DNA of 64,000 nt from Patiriisocius_A hiemis (lineage in GTDB: Bacteria; Bacteroidota; Bacteroidia; Flavobacteriales; Flavobacteriaceae). Both the position numbers and the translations under genes were made by a program. Positions 52,383 through 62,376 of the stretch are shown here, in pieces. The DNA is taken from contig NZ_JAVRHZ010000002.1 in NCBI RefSeq assembly GCF_031846325.1, positions 372,001-436,000 on the forward strand, read 5' to 3'. Position 1 is the stretch's first letter; each line of letters begins with the position of its first letter. A model generated the notes under the pieces. That model was not told where the DNA came from. It did no database searches and saw only the letters and a list, made by a program, of their open reading frames with translations.

Positions 52383-53483
52383 TCAATAAACTTTGTTTGA
52401 AACAGCTTTTACAAAAACCTCAGCACTCTTTTCCCAGGTATATTTTTCCAAAATCAAGCTTCTTGTTTTTTCTATGTTTACATCCTCATGCTCTAATAAC
52501 TTACAGAGTGATTCTTCTATTTCTTTTTGGTTATATGGGTCTATATGATATTTAAAAAAAGTAAAGTCCTGCATTGCAGTAGCATTGGAACACAACACCT
52601 TACTACCATATACAGCCCCTTCTAATGGCGGAATACCAAAGCCTTCGGCAAAAGATGGGTAAACAACACAAGCAGCATTTGCATAAAATTTTTGCAACGC
52701 AATGCCAGATACATTAGGAAATTGCACCAAATGTTCGTTTAATATTTTATTGTGCTCTTTTATATACGTATCTAATTCGGGGTCATTAATATCTTGTTTT
52801 CCTATAAAAACTACTTTATATCCTTTTGTATGTAATTTGAGATTAATAAACGCTTTTAAAATAGCAATGTGATTTTTTCTAGGCTCGATTCTACTTACAT
52901 AAAGCAGGTATTTTTCAATACCATATTCTTCTTTTATGTGATTGTCCTTGGTGGTTTTTTCATCTAACTGAGCAACAGCGTTTGGTGTTATATGTATATC
53001 ATCTTTTGCGATGTTATACAACTCACTAATCTTTTGTTGAGAATATGTAGATACAGTAAGTAACACGTCAGCTTTTTTGGCAGAATGTTTAAAGAAAGTG
53101 CCATTAATAAGTTTATACTTCTTTGGGAAAAAGTGGCTAAACCTCTTTTCTTCAAATAAAATATCATGTGTTGTAACAATATATTTACCTCGTTTTATTA
53201 ATGGTGAAATATATTGAAAGTGTGAAAAATCTATTTTAAGGCGTTTAATAATTTGGGGGAATTCGTAAAACAGCCTAACTAATTTGTTTCGGTTTTTTAA
53301 TTGAATGTAATGTGTGTTCTTTCCTTCTCCAAATTCCTTTTTTAAGACAGAAACATCATAACCAGCAAAGTAAAATTTCCAGTCTTTTTGTTTGCTTATA
53401 AGAGCGCTATAAAGCCCTTTAATATACGTTCTCGAGCCTTGAAACTTTCCATCAAAAACATGTGCATCTACTAGTATTTTCAT
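52383..53483 (-). CDS. Glycosyltransferase family 4
   Basis: 366 residues, GT-B. N-terminal DAHVFDGKFQGSRTYIKGLY and C-terminal GT4 core LLYVSRIEPRKNHIAILKAF, VVYPSFAEGFGIPPLEGAVY with the EX7E motif. Resembles WbaZ-like mannosyl/rhamnosyltransferases; donor and acceptor cannot be read. Its ATG overlaps the upstream polymerase-like gene by four bases (ATGA). Confidence 0.88.
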   Translation of the reverse strand: MKILVDAHVFDGKFQGSRTYIKGLYSALISKQKDWKFYFAGYDVSVLKKEFGEGKNTHYIQLKNRNKLVRLFYEFPQIIKRLKIDFSHFQYISPLIKRGKYIVTTHDILFEEKRFSHFFPKKYKLINGTFFKHSAKKADVLLTVSTYSQQKISELYNIAKDDIHITPNAVAQLDEKTTKDNHIKEEYGIEKYLLYVSRIEPRKNHIAILKAFINLKLHTKGYKVVFIGKQDINDPELDTYIKEHNKILNEHLVQFPNVSGIALQKFYANAACVVYPSFAEGFGIPPLEGAVYGSKVLCSNATAMQDFTFFKYHIDPYNQKEIEESLCKLLEHEDVNIEKTRSLILEKYTWEKSAEVFVKAVSNKVY

Positions 53484-54694
53484 AATGCACTATTTTTAAA
53501 TGAAAGTGATTTAAAAAGGATACCGTATAGTATTAAAAAATGAATCATCCCTCTTTGCCTCCATATATAGGTTTCGGTTAAAAAGATCATTGTCATTAGT
53601 ATAGCTACAAATAAAAAAAGTAGCTCTTTCTTAGAAACATACCCTTTAAATAGAGCCCCTAGCATAAAAACTATTAGTAAAAACCCTATCACACCAATTT
53701 CGGCAAATGTCTGTATAAATTGATTGTGAAAGTTATAATCATCATATCCCCAATATAAATTGTATTCTTTATTTTTTTCAATTCGTTTTTCTTTTGCAGC
53801 ATTAATACCATACCCCGTTAGAAAAACTTCGTCTTTGTCTATAAGTTCGTAAAAAATTCGCCCTTGATAAACTCTTAATGTTGTTCCTGTCCAAGGGTAT
53901 ACTCTGTTAAATTTTTCAGCAGTAAGTACTTCTTCAATATTAGAAGAAAATTCTTGCTGGACTCTGTTCTTTAAAGGGGTAAGTAAAACAACAGCACTAA
54001 TTATTAAAACTAATGTGCCTAATACAGCTATTTTTTTTAAGCTAATTCTCTGAACTAAGAAACCTAGCATAATGCAAATAATTGTACTGAATATTACATT
54101 CTTTGAAGAGAGTAACACCAAGAAGATAAACAGTATAATCCCCAAGGCAATATTTAAAAAAGTTTTTTTCTTGTAAAAAATTATAAATAGCAAGCATACA
54201 GCTACAAGTAATGAAACGTATATGGCGTTTAACTGCCATGGCCCTACAAGGTTATGATAAAATAAAGAAGAAAGTGTCCCTTCTGAAATGTAAATAACTA
54301 AACCATTACAAATAAAAAAAACAGCAAGTAACGCCATAAAAGCACTAAACCAGTAGAGTGCGTTAAATAGTTTTTCTTTTGAAATAGAAGGCATACAAAT
54401 AAATGCTAATGGAAGTAATAGAAAAGGAAGTTGTCGTTCTATTCCCCTAAGTGATTTCCCTGTATTTATGGTCCATAATAGAGAAGCTAAAACTAAAATG
54501 TAAAGTAAAATTGGGAGGGCTAATTCTTTCCTAAACTTAACTTTATGAAAAAAGACTGAAAAAACACTTACTGCGGTAAGTAAAGCAATACTAATTGAAC
54601 TAAAAGCATAGGGTAATGGTATTGTAATTAATACAAGTGCCAACAAAACCTCATAGGTTTTCTCAATTAATAAATATTGCTTAATTGTTTTCAT
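53480..54694 (-). CDS. O-antigen ligase-like membrane protein (2 of 3)
   Basis: 404 residues with about 11 membrane helices. The long loop at about 245-330 ends in DDYNFHNQFIQTFAEIGVIG, the most canonical Wzy_C/WaaL motif of the three such genes here. Candidate polymerase or ligase of the locus. It overlaps its upstream neighbour by 14 bases and its downstream neighbour by four. Confidence 0.85.
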   Translation of the reverse strand: MKTIKQYLLIEKTYEVLLALVLITIPLPYAFSSISIALLTAVSVFSVFFHKVKFRKELALPILLYILVLASLLWTINTGKSLRGIERQLPFLLLPLAFICMPSISKEKLFNALYWFSAFMALLAVFFICNGLVIYISEGTLSSLFYHNLVGPWQLNAIYVSLLVAVCLLFIIFYKKKTFLNIALGIILFIFLVLLSSKNVIFSTIICIMLGFLVQRISLKKIAVLGTLVLIISAVVLLTPLKNRVQQEFSSNIEEVLTAEKFNRVYPWTGTTLRVYQGRIFYELIDKDEVFLTGYGINAAKEKRIEKNKEYNLYWGYDDYNFHNQFIQTFAEIGVIGFLLIVFMLGALFKGYVSKKELLFLFVAILMTMIFLTETYIWRQRGMIHFLILYGILFKSLSFKNSAL

Positions 54695-55781
54695 AAACTT
54701 TAATAAACAAGTCTAAATAGGCGTTATTTATAGTATCCCAACTGTAAAGGCTTTTAACCTTTGATGTATTGTTATTTATAAATTCTATATGCTCTTCTTT
54801 TTTCTCTATAAATCCTAATAGCTTAGTTACATCTTGTTTATTGGTGAAATAAAATGCATCCTCTTTTAAAATTGCTTTATTAAACTCGTTATTATGAGCA
54901 ATAATAAGGCTGTTACTTCCCATTGCCTCCAGTAACGAAGGGTTAGTACCACCAACGCTATGACCATGAAAGTATACCTTAGAATAATACCTAAGATTGT
55001 TTAACATTTCTTGATCATATATTCCTCCAAGAAACCTGATTTTTTTATTGGCTTTATACTTATTGGTTAAGTAGTTTCCAAATTTGTTTACATTGTGTTT
55101 TCCTACAACAAGAAATGGTGTTTCGTCTTTAGATTCAGCAACGCCATCTAGTATAACCTCAATGTTGTTTTCTGGCTCCATTCTGGCAATTAACATATTG
55201 TAGTTGTATCGTTCTACATTATAGTTTTTTAATGCTTCACCGGAGGCGTTACTGTAAATAAAAGCCCCATAAGGAATATAGGTAGAATCTTTTTGGTATT
55301 CATTCTTTAAATAATTTTGAATACCAATAGAGTCTGCAATAAGGTAGTCACTACTTTTTACTGCTAGTTTCTCGGCAATTTTTAAAAATTTTCTTACTTT
55401 TTTTGAATACTTAGAACGTTTCCATTCTAAGCCATCCATATTTGTTATAATTATTGGAGATTTGGGTAAAAGTTTATACCAGACAGAATTGCTGGTATAT
55501 CCTAATTGCAGCAAAATATCAAAATCTCTTTTGCGAGCATCTCTTATACAGTTTAAATCATAAATAAACTGCCCTGCCGTGCCTAGTTTATCTTCCGCAT
55601 CTTTACAATGAATAATATGTACTCCATTAAAGAGGCTCTCTTTGTATGGGTGTAAATGTGAATTATACACATAGACTTCGTGATTTTTTTCTGCTAAAAA
55701 AACAGCAAAAAATTCTGCAAATTGTTCAAAACCACCATGATGGTTGGGAATTCCTCTAGTCCCTAATATTCCTATTTTCAA
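54681..55781 (-). CDS. Glycosyltransferase with DUF1972 N-terminal domain (rhamnosyltransferase-like)
   Basis: 366 residues. The N-terminus IGILGTRGIPNHHGGFEQFA is the hallmark of DUF1972 glycosyltransferases, several of which add rhamnose to a first sugar. A GT4-type C-terminal part includes MLIARMEPENNIEVILDGV and GHSVGGTNPSLLEAMGS. A rhamnose role fits the rfb genes in the same locus but is inference. The start is TTG, overlapping the upstream stop as TTGA. Confidence 0.87.
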   Translation of the reverse strand: MKIGILGTRGIPNHHGGFEQFAEFFAVFLAEKNHEVYVYNSHLHPYKESLFNGVHIIHCKDAEDKLGTAGQFIYDLNCIRDARKRDFDILLQLGYTSNSVWYKLLPKSPIIITNMDGLEWKRSKYSKKVRKFLKIAEKLAVKSSDYLIADSIGIQNYLKNEYQKDSTYIPYGAFIYSNASGEALKNYNVERYNYNMLIARMEPENNIEVILDGVAESKDETPFLVVGKHNVNKFGNYLTNKYKANKKIRFLGGIYDQEMLNNLRYYSKVYFHGHSVGGTNPSLLEAMGSNSLIIAHNNEFNKAILKEDAFYFTNKQDVTKLLGFIEKKEEHIEFINNNTSKVKSLYSWDTINNAYLDLFIKVYENN

Positions 55782-57007
55782 TTTTCTGAAAAATGTTTAA
55801 TGGCAAATGTTCCTCCAATTAATAATGTAGCCATATCATAAGAAACAAAAATCCCAGTAACTACAAAACTTGTCACTAAAAGATAAAAACTACCTGAAAC
55901 AAGTATTCTGTTATATAATTTTGAGGCTTCATCACCCTTTTTGTCTTTGTAATAAAAATAATACATATAGAATATGGCAATTAAATATATTAGTATTCCT
56001 AGTGCCCCAACCTTAAGATATACATAAGCTAGACCGTTATGAACTTTTGGTAGGTGCTGTATCATTTCTCCATCCAATCTTACTTCTAAGCCAACATCTA
56101 CTGTAGAACCAAATCCTGCGCCAAGAACCCAAGATTTTTCTCTATGTATTTTTTTAATTACCTGCTCGGCTTCATAAGCCCTCCAGTTACCCCATAGTTC
56201 TCTCCTATCGTTTAATGTAACGTCAAAGTCTTTAGTTTTAAAGGCTTCGTCATAAGAGTTTTTAACCTTGGCCAAAAAGGTATCCAAAATCCCTGGATCT
56301 TTTGGTTCCTCATAGTCTTTAATGTAAAAAACAAACATTCCGGCAAAAATAGCACCTACAAATAGTGCTACTATTCCTTTAATGTTCAATTTAAGTAGCC
56401 CATAATGTGCCATTACCATTAACACATAAACTACTAGCATGGTTCTTGAAAAGTAAACAAAAAAGGATATTGCTAAAATCACAATAAAGATCCTGTATAT
56501 TATTTTTGATAGGGGTTTAAAGTTTTTAATTGTTTTTACACAAGTAACAAGGTATAATGCTACCAACTCTAAGTGACTTGACCTTCCGTAAACGCCTCTT
56601 AATCTATCTAGTCTTGGTCCAATACTGCCAAAGTTAATTGCAATTTTTGCAAGATGTATAAATGCAAAGGCAAAACCAGTATAAATAATAATGTCGAAAA
56701 AATCTGATTTGTTTTTAAGCTTTGTTACAATAAGATAGGCTGCAAAGAATATTAGCATTGGCCGTATAAAGTATATAGTGTCTTTAATAAAAGGGTACGG
56801 CTCTAAATCCAATGAAATTGCGCTTACAACACCAATTAAAACAAGAATTGACAGTAAGAATAAAAACGTAAAAGCAGCTTTTGATATCTTTGAAGAAAAT
56901 GCTGTAAAAGCAGTTATGAATGCAGCGATAAATGAAACCTCCACACTTTCTGACCATATTGCTACAATCAAAATCACAAATATAAGCTTGTACAGGTTTT
57001 GACTCAT
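55778..57007 (-). CDS. O-antigen polymerase-like membrane protein (3 of 3)
   Basis: 409 residues, about 11 membrane helices, with a large loop (about 230-335) followed by PKVHNGLAYVYLKVGALGI, again the Wzy/WaaL His motif. Arg-rich RLDRLRGVYGRSSH in an earlier loop is typical of Wzy. Presence of three such proteins in one locus is unusual. It follows the small sulfotransferase gene by 21 bases. Confidence 0.78.
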   Translation of the reverse strand: MSQNLYKLIFVILIVAIWSESVEVSFIAAFITAFTAFSSKISKAAFTFLFLLSILVLIGVVSAISLDLEPYPFIKDTIYFIRPMLIFFAAYLIVTKLKNKSDFFDIIIYTGFAFAFIHLAKIAINFGSIGPRLDRLRGVYGRSSHLELVALYLVTCVKTIKNFKPLSKIIYRIFIVILAISFFVYFSRTMLVVYVLMVMAHYGLLKLNIKGIVALFVGAIFAGMFVFYIKDYEEPKDPGILDTFLAKVKNSYDEAFKTKDFDVTLNDRRELWGNWRAYEAEQVIKKIHREKSWVLGAGFGSTVDVGLEVRLDGEMIQHLPKVHNGLAYVYLKVGALGILIYLIAIFYMYYFYYKDKKGDEASKLYNRILVSGSFYLLVTSFVVTGIFVSYDMATLLIGGTFAIKHFSEN

Positions 57008-57028
57008 AATTAATATGATGTAAAGGTT

Positions 57029-57721
57029 TTACTTTTCATAATTAAAAGATTGAAAGTCTTCTTTATATAAACTATAGATGCTTTCTTTTTCAAAAGGTGT
57101 TAAATCTTTTTGGCTTTTTATTACTCTACTATTCTTTTTTAAGGCATACTTTATAAAAGCTGGTGATTTCATAAGCTTAGAAAGCCCTCTCTTAACCCCT
57201 ATTTTAGACTTGTTTACATAGGGCAATTCTGTTTTTTTAATTCCACTTTCTTTCATGACCTCAGAAATATCTGTTTTAATAGTTTCTAATCTTCCAACAT
57301 AATCTACAAGCAACTCACCGTCTTTTGAATATAGGTAATCGTACTGAGATAAAAAGAAAAAATCTTTTACCTCGATTTTTTTTGACAATACTTTTTCAAT
57401 AAAAATAGTAAAAGGAATCACACTTGAGTACCCTAAGTATTTGTAAAGTGAAATAGCTCTATCATAAGGATTTCTAACAAATGAAAATGTAAAATACTCT
57501 TGATATGTTTTCCTGTCTATGTAGCCTAACTCAACATACTCTTCGGCGGTTAGGTGTGCAAGTCTTTTAGGGCCTTTTTCATTGCCTTTTTTCTTTCTTA
57601 GAAGTAACTCACTTCTTTTATCCCAAGAAAGTCCAAGGTCATTCAAAAAAAGTGTTTCAATGCTCTGTCCCGCAACTTTTGGAATATGCACATATACAGT
57701 ATGGTGCTTATGACTAATCAT
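57029..57721 (-). CDS. Sulfotransferase family 2 protein
   Basis: 230 residues. The 5'-phosphosulfate loop is YVHIPKVAGQSIETLF and the 3'-phosphate motif is FSFVRNPYDRAISLYKY, both as in Sulfotransfer_2 (carbohydrate sulfotransferases). It would use PAPS to sulfate a sugar. Cytoplasmic, no signal peptide. It starts three bases after the stop of the other sulfotransferase gene. Confidence 0.85.
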   Translation of the reverse strand: MISHKHHTVYVHIPKVAGQSIETLFLNDLGLSWDKRSELLLRKKKGNEKGPKRLAHLTAEEYVELGYIDRKTYQEYFTFSFVRNPYDRAISLYKYLGYSSVIPFTIFIEKVLSKKIEVKDFFFLSQYDYLYSKDGELLVDYVGRLETIKTDISEVMKESGIKKTELPYVNKSKIGVKRGLSKLMKSPAFIKYALKKNSRVIKSQKDLTPFEKESIYSLYKEDFQSFNYEK

Positions 57722-57724
57722 TTT

Positions 57725-58630
57725 TTATAGGTTCCATTTTGCATTAAGGTCTATGCCTATTAAGCTTGACGTTTTTGTTACATCTTCAGAAAAAAGTTCT
57801 TTTATTTTATCTTCTTCGGTACTAGAAAGAACCGTTTTTTTATTTGCCTCTTTAAACAGTTTGTTCTTAATTGATGTTCTCTTATCTTCAGAAAACAAAT
57901 TCTGTAATAATGGTCTTAACCATGTGTTTCTTAGGCTATTAAGAAGCTTAATATTAGCGTATTCCTTATTTTTATTATGCAGTTCTAGATCATTAATTTT
58001 CATTTGTTTAATCCCTAAAAAACTGAATAACGCATTAAAACTTTCTTCTTTATTTAATGTCCAGTCTTCAAAAATTAATGAATGTATGTTCTCTTTAGGA
58101 AAAAGAGAATAATACTGCTTTAATGATTCGTAATAAAGGCTTAATTCTTTATATAAATTTCCACCTCCCCAAACACCTTCAGAATCTGCCATAAAGGCAT
58201 CATAAAAATTAGTTATGGATTCATGTCCAGTATTAAAGTTCATTATATAATGGCTAAAAGCTCTTTGTATAGGGTTTCTCAAAGAGAATATTATCTTAGC
58301 ATTAGGGTTATGTTTATGAATACGTAAGGCGGTCTCTTTATCCCACATATATGAAGGGCTTATATCTCCTTTAATTTGAGATGATGTAGCGTTATGAAAT
58401 AGGTCTTTATATACTTCTAGGTTATTAATAATCTTAGAGTGATACTCAACATCTGGTTTTGGCTTTTTGGAGTGCCTTTTCTCTTTTGAGCTTACTTTAG
58501 AAAAGTAATTAGTCTCTTTAGTTAGAGGAAGAAATATTTCTGGGTGTTGTTTAAAGTAAGTATACAATGATGTGGTACCACTACGTGCAGCTCCAATTAC
58601 AAAAAAATCTATTTTGAACGTACTTGCCAT
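57725..58630 (-). CDS. Sulfotransferase family 1/3 protein
   Basis: 301 residues. P-loop-like 5'-PSB motif FFVIGAARSGTTSLYTYFKQ near residue 10 and the 3'-PB motif IIFSLRNPIQRAFSHYIMNF near residue 115 are both intact. Another PAPS-dependent sulfotransferase, of the heparan-sulfotransferase-like type. Side by side with the family 2 enzyme it suggests a doubly or differently sulfated glycan. One-base overlap with the Wzx stop (TAATG). Confidence 0.87.
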   Translation of the reverse strand: MASTFKIDFFVIGAARSGTTSLYTYFKQHPEIFLPLTKETNYFSKVSSKEKRHSKKPKPDVEYHSKIINNLEVYKDLFHNATSSQIKGDISPSYMWDKETALRIHKHNPNAKIIFSLRNPIQRAFSHYIMNFNTGHESITNFYDAFMADSEGVWGGGNLYKELSLYYESLKQYYSLFPKENIHSLIFEDWTLNKEESFNALFSFLGIKQMKINDLELHNKNKEYANIKLLNSLRNTWLRPLLQNLFSEDKRTSIKNKLFKEANKKTVLSSTEEDKIKELFSEDVTKTSSLIGIDLNAKWNL

Positions 58631-59934
58631 TATAGAGATAAAAATGTTTTTAAGTTATCTTTTTTGTAAACATAAATAACTGCTATTATGTTCCAAATAA
58701 TCATACTGGATGAAGTTGCAATTGCTGCCCCTACAATTCCATAAACAGGTATGAGCACATAGTTAAGCACAATATTAATAGCTAATGCGCTTACTAATAT
58801 TGTTTGAAGTGTCACTTGTTTTCCTGTCATATTAAGGTATGTCCCAACAGAGCCACATAGAGCGTTAATAGTTTGACCTATTAATAGAATTAATAGTGCG
58901 GGCTTTGCAACGTCATAGCCCTCTCCAAATAACTTTAATATTATCCCAGATCCAAGTGCCAAAACAATTATTAATGGAAATGTTAATACAAAAATTAATT
59001 TTGTTCCTTGTTGTACTCTCCTTCTTAGTGCCTCTTTTTTTGAAGCTGAAAAAAGGTGAGATATATCTGGTGCTATTACAGCATTAACTGAAGACAAAAC
59101 AATAGCAATAACCATTGTTAGTTTTACAGTTACAGCATAATATGCAACATCTTCATAGGTGGTAAATTTAGTTAACATTAAAACGTCCACGCTTTGCATT
59201 AATAAAAAAGACATACTGCTTATTGCCATTGGGCCAGATCGTTTTACAATCTCTTTAAAAGAGATAGTAATCTTATTTGCTACTTGAGGTAATCTTGAAA
59301 AGAAAAAAAAAACAATTACTGTCGATAAAACACCAATAAACAAAAAGTTTAATAGAAATATGTCTATTAAATATTCTGGGTTATTTGTATAGTATAGTAT
59401 TATAACTCCAATTAAGAAAGGTAAGTACCTAATGATGTTTCTATAAAACTCAGAAAGAATTATTTTGTTTAATGCTCTGTAGACATCTATATTTAGAAGC
59501 GTTATTGAGTAGAAAAACAATGTTAAAACTGTTTTTGAAGCCGTATTGTTAAACTCTACATCAAAATAAGATAAAACAGAACTGGTTTTTACCCATTGAG
59601 CTATTACTATTAAAGCTACGGCAATTATAAACATTACGACAACCATCTTGATGTAAACTGGTTTTATGCTCGAGAGGTTATTTTTAGATTTTAAGAAACC
59701 CGAATAATAAATTATTGCTTGGTGCATCCCAAATAAAACAACGGCTCCTAGAAAAAGTAGTAGCGCTCTACTAAAGTCATACTCTCCAACAATAGCAGCG
59801 TCAAAATTATTGGTAATAACTAGTGTACAAATAAAAAACAAAAACATTCCTCCAACTCTTAACGCTAATACCCTTATACTACTAGATATTAGTGTGTTCT
59901 TCAAAAGTGAAGTTATTGATCTGTTTTTACCCAT
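58630..59934 (-). CDS. wzx: Wzx-type oligosaccharide flippase
   Basis: 434 residues with about 12 membrane helices and a basic N-terminus. Segments such as RSGPMAISSMSFLLMQSVDV and GIVGAAIATSSSMIIWNIIA are typical of the polysaccharide-transport (PST) family. It would flip the undecaprenyl-linked repeat unit made by this locus for the Wzy proteins. A hairpin separates it from the chain-length gene upstream. Confidence 0.87.
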   Translation of the reverse strand: MGKNRSITSLLKNTLISSSIRVLALRVGGMFLFFICTLVITNNFDAAIVGEYDFSRALLLFLGAVVLFGMHQAIIYYSGFLKSKNNLSSIKPVYIKMVVVMFIIAVALIVIAQWVKTSSVLSYFDVEFNNTASKTVLTLFFYSITLLNIDVYRALNKIILSEFYRNIIRYLPFLIGVIILYYTNNPEYLIDIFLLNFLFIGVLSTVIVFFFFSRLPQVANKITISFKEIVKRSGPMAISSMSFLLMQSVDVLMLTKFTTYEDVAYYAVTVKLTMVIAIVLSSVNAVIAPDISHLFSASKKEALRRRVQQGTKLIFVLTFPLIIVLALGSGIILKLFGEGYDVAKPALLILLIGQTINALCGSVGTYLNMTGKQVTLQTILVSALAINIVLNYVLIPVYGIVGAAIATSSSMIIWNIIAVIYVYKKDNLKTFLSL

Positions 59935-59948
59935 TGCTATAACTATCT

Positions 59949-59983
59949 AATAACATAAGTCGCTATTAAAAACTTATGTTATT
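59949..59983 (-). promoter_or_regulatory. Hairpin between the wzz-like gene and wzx
   Basis: Perfect 12-bp stem AATAACATAAGT / ACTTATGTTATT with an 11-base loop. It includes the stop codon of the chain-length gene and ends 15 bases before the wzx ATG. No T run follows on the minus strand, so a simple terminator is unlikely; mRNA processing, stability or lowered wzx translation are possible. Confidence 0.5.
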
Positions 59984-60953
59984 TTGCGTATTGCTTACCT
60001 TTTAAATAGATACTTCTAGCGACGAAAAAGCCTATAAATAAGAACAATAAAAATAGTGGGAGTAGTAAGTGTTTTTTTGTCAAAATGCCTCCAACACCAA
60101 AATACTCAGGTTTATTAACTAAAGTAACTACAGAGTTGTATTTAATTAGCTCACTTCTAAGTTTTTCGTTCTCATCGATAAGTTCTTTTTTCATATCAAT
60201 AAGCTGGTGCATATTGTTATTTTGAAGTGACTTGAAAAACATTTGACTTGGTTTAATGTCTGCTTCTTGAGGGTTTTTCCCTGCAAATTCCTCAAAAACA
60301 GCGTCAATATTTTCTATGCTTGTATTATTTCTTTGAATTCTAAGTTTTGTTTCTTCAATAACAATAGCTTTGGTTTCATTGTAAACATCATTATTGTTTA
60401 AATAGTCAAGTACTTTTTTAATTACTTCATTACCTCCTTTGGTTGTAGATAATAAAATTTTATGATATTTATATTCTGAGTAAAACACTTCAGATTGTAA
60501 TATTTCTTCTTCTAGCTCAATTTTTGACATATATTGGTCTAGATTTCTATCGCTAGTTTCGTGTTTTTCAAGTAACTCATTAATATTTACAATAGGCTCA
60601 ATCTCAATATCGACAAGGTCTGGGTTATCTGGGTCAAATCCATTTCTTTTTAAAAAACCTCTATCTCCTTGTTTCTGTTTTAAGCTTAATAGTTTAACAG
60701 CATCATAAACATAATTACTACTATTAAAGTTATTTTGGACGATAAGAGTGGTCATTTTAACTTTAGGTAGCGATTTCTGCCAAAAATATCCGCCAAAGTA
60801 CCCTCCAACTAATAAAAGAAGAATAACAATCCAATGTCTAAGCACAAATTGTACAGACTTATATATACCTGCTAGAAAAGAATGGTAGAGAGATTTTAAT
60901 TTATTTAAAAAGTAAAATAAGTCGATTTCATCATTATGATTATTTGTTGACAT
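59979..60953 (-). CDS. Wzz-like chain-length determinant protein
   Basis: 324 residues with two membrane helices (about 42-60 and 298-318) flanking a periplasmic region rich in helical and acidic segments (about 65-295). This is the layout of polysaccharide co-polymerases. There is no C-terminal tyrosine kinase domain. It probably sets the length of the polymer made by the Wzy protein. It starts 11 bases after rfbD. Confidence 0.78.
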   Translation of the reverse strand: MSTNNHNDEIDLFYFLNKLKSLYHSFLAGIYKSVQFVLRHWIVILLLLVGGYFGGYFWQKSLPKVKMTTLIVQNNFNSSNYVYDAVKLLSLKQKQGDRGFLKRNGFDPDNPDLVDIEIEPIVNINELLEKHETSDRNLDQYMSKIELEEEILQSEVFYSEYKYHKILLSTTKGGNEVIKKVLDYLNNNDVYNETKAIVIEETKLRIQRNNTSIENIDAVFEEFAGKNPQEADIKPSQMFFKSLQNNNMHQLIDMKKELIDENEKLRSELIKYNSVVTLVNKPEYFGVGGILTKKHLLLPLFLLFLFIGFFVARSIYLKGKQYAK

Positions 60954-60964
60954 AATATTTTCTT

Positions 60965-61831
60965 TTAATGGTTAGCTGTTAGGTTTTTTTCTATTAAATA
61001 TTGTAAGCTTTGCTTCCAGTCTACTAGACTTTCAGGAGCAAATTTTTTGATCTTGTTAGTGTCTAAAATACTGTAAACTGGGCGCTTTGCAAATGTAGCG
61101 TAATAATCTGTTTTTGCAAGTGTTGTTGCGTTTTCAAGGCCTGTATTTTCTAAAATTGCTTTGGCAAAATCATACCAAGTAGCCTCGCCTTTATTGCTAA
61201 AATGATACACTCCATAGTCTGTAACATCATTTGCAATAAGTTTTAAAATAGCTTTTGCTAAATCATTAGCGTTGGTAGGAACTCCTGTTTGCTCTGTAGT
61301 AATTGTCAATGGTCGCCCTTCTCTAGCAAAACGAATCATACTATTCATAAAATTATGCCCATACTGGCTATATAACCAAGAGGTGCGTATAATAAAATAG
61401 TTTGATAAGGCATCTTGAATATTTAATTCTCCCTCTAACTTTGAAGCTCCATATACATTAATGGGATTAACCTCATCTTCTTCTATGTAAGGAGTATTAT
61501 TGGTGCCATCAAAAACGTAATCTGTAGAGATATGGTATAGTATTGTGTTATTTTCTGAACAAACCTGAGCTAGTTGTTTAACTGCTTCGGCATTAATAGC
61601 AAAAGCTTGTTCTTTTTCACTTTCGGCCTTATCTACATTGGTATAAGCAGCAGCATTAATACAATGCGAAATATTTTCTGAAGCAAAAAGTGAAGAAACA
61701 GCATTTTTATCTGAAATATCTAACTGTTCTCTGCTTGCAAAAGTAAATTGAAATTGAGGATACACCTCTGAAGCGTCTTTAAGACACTTTCCCAATTGTC
61801 CATTGGCTCCTGTAACTAAAATCTTTTTCAT
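60965..61831 (-). CDS. rfbD: dTDP-4-dehydrorhamnose reductase
   Basis: 288 residues. NADPH-binding GANGQLGKCLKDA and the YXXXK catalytic pair in YGASKLEGE, with ISTDYVFDG. Last step of dTDP-L-rhamnose synthesis. Overlaps rfbC by four bases (ATGA). Confidence 0.95.
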   Translation of the reverse strand: MKKILVTGANGQLGKCLKDASEVYPQFQFTFASREQLDISDKNAVSSLFASENISHCINAAAYTNVDKAESEKEQAFAINAEAVKQLAQVCSENNTILYHISTDYVFDGTNNTPYIEEDEVNPINVYGASKLEGELNIQDALSNYFIIRTSWLYSQYGHNFMNSMIRFAREGRPLTITTEQTGVPTNANDLAKAILKLIANDVTDYGVYHFSNKGEATWYDFAKAILENTGLENATTLAKTDYYATFAKRPVYSILDTNKIKKFAPESLVDWKQSLQYLIEKNLTANH

Positions 61832-62373
61832 GCGGTGGCTTCCTCAAAACTTGGAAGTTGTAAGTCTTTTTCTGAAACAATTAATTGCTCCTCTTTAAGA
61901 TGCCAGTCAATTTGTAAGGTTGCGTCGTTATAGATGATTCCACTTTCTGAAGATTTATCATAGTAATTATCACATTTGTACCCAAAAGTTGAAGTTGGTG
62001 ATAGTGTTATAAAACCATGTGCAAATCCTCTTGGCACATATAATTGTTTATGGTTTTTGCCTGAAAGCAGTATTGAATATTGTTTTCCAAATGTTGGAGA
62101 GTCTCTTCTTATATCAATTACCACGTCTAAGACCTCGCCCACAATAGCTCGCACCAATTTTGCTTGTGCCATTTCTCCTTTTTGAAAATGAAGCCCTCTT
62201 AAAACTCCTCTTGTTGAGGTAGATTGATTATCTTGTATAAAAGGTGTTTTAATTCCTGTGTTTTTTATGAATGCGGCTTCATTAAAAGTTTCGCAAAAAG
62301 CACCTCTTTCGTCATAAAAAACATTTGGTGTTAGTACAAAACAATCTTTAAGTGGTGTTTTTTCTATTTTCAA
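61828..62373 (-). CDS. rfbC: dTDP-4-dehydrorhamnose 3,5-epimerase
   Basis: 181 residues. Cupin enzyme with DNQSTSTRGVLRGLHFQ (catalytic His in GLHFQ) and YVPRGFAHGFITLS. Converts dTDP-4-keto-6-deoxyglucose to the rhamnose configuration. The start codon is TTG, giving MKIEKTPLKDCFVLTPN, the conserved N-terminus. Confidence 0.95.
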   Translation of the reverse strand: MKIEKTPLKDCFVLTPNVFYDERGAFCETFNEAAFIKNTGIKTPFIQDNQSTSTRGVLRGLHFQKGEMAQAKLVRAIVGEVLDVVIDIRRDSPTFGKQYSILLSGKNHKQLYVPRGFAHGFITLSPTSTFGYKCDNYYDKSSESGIIYNDATLQIDWHLKEEQLIVSEKDLQLPSFEEATA

Positions 62374-62376
62374 AAC

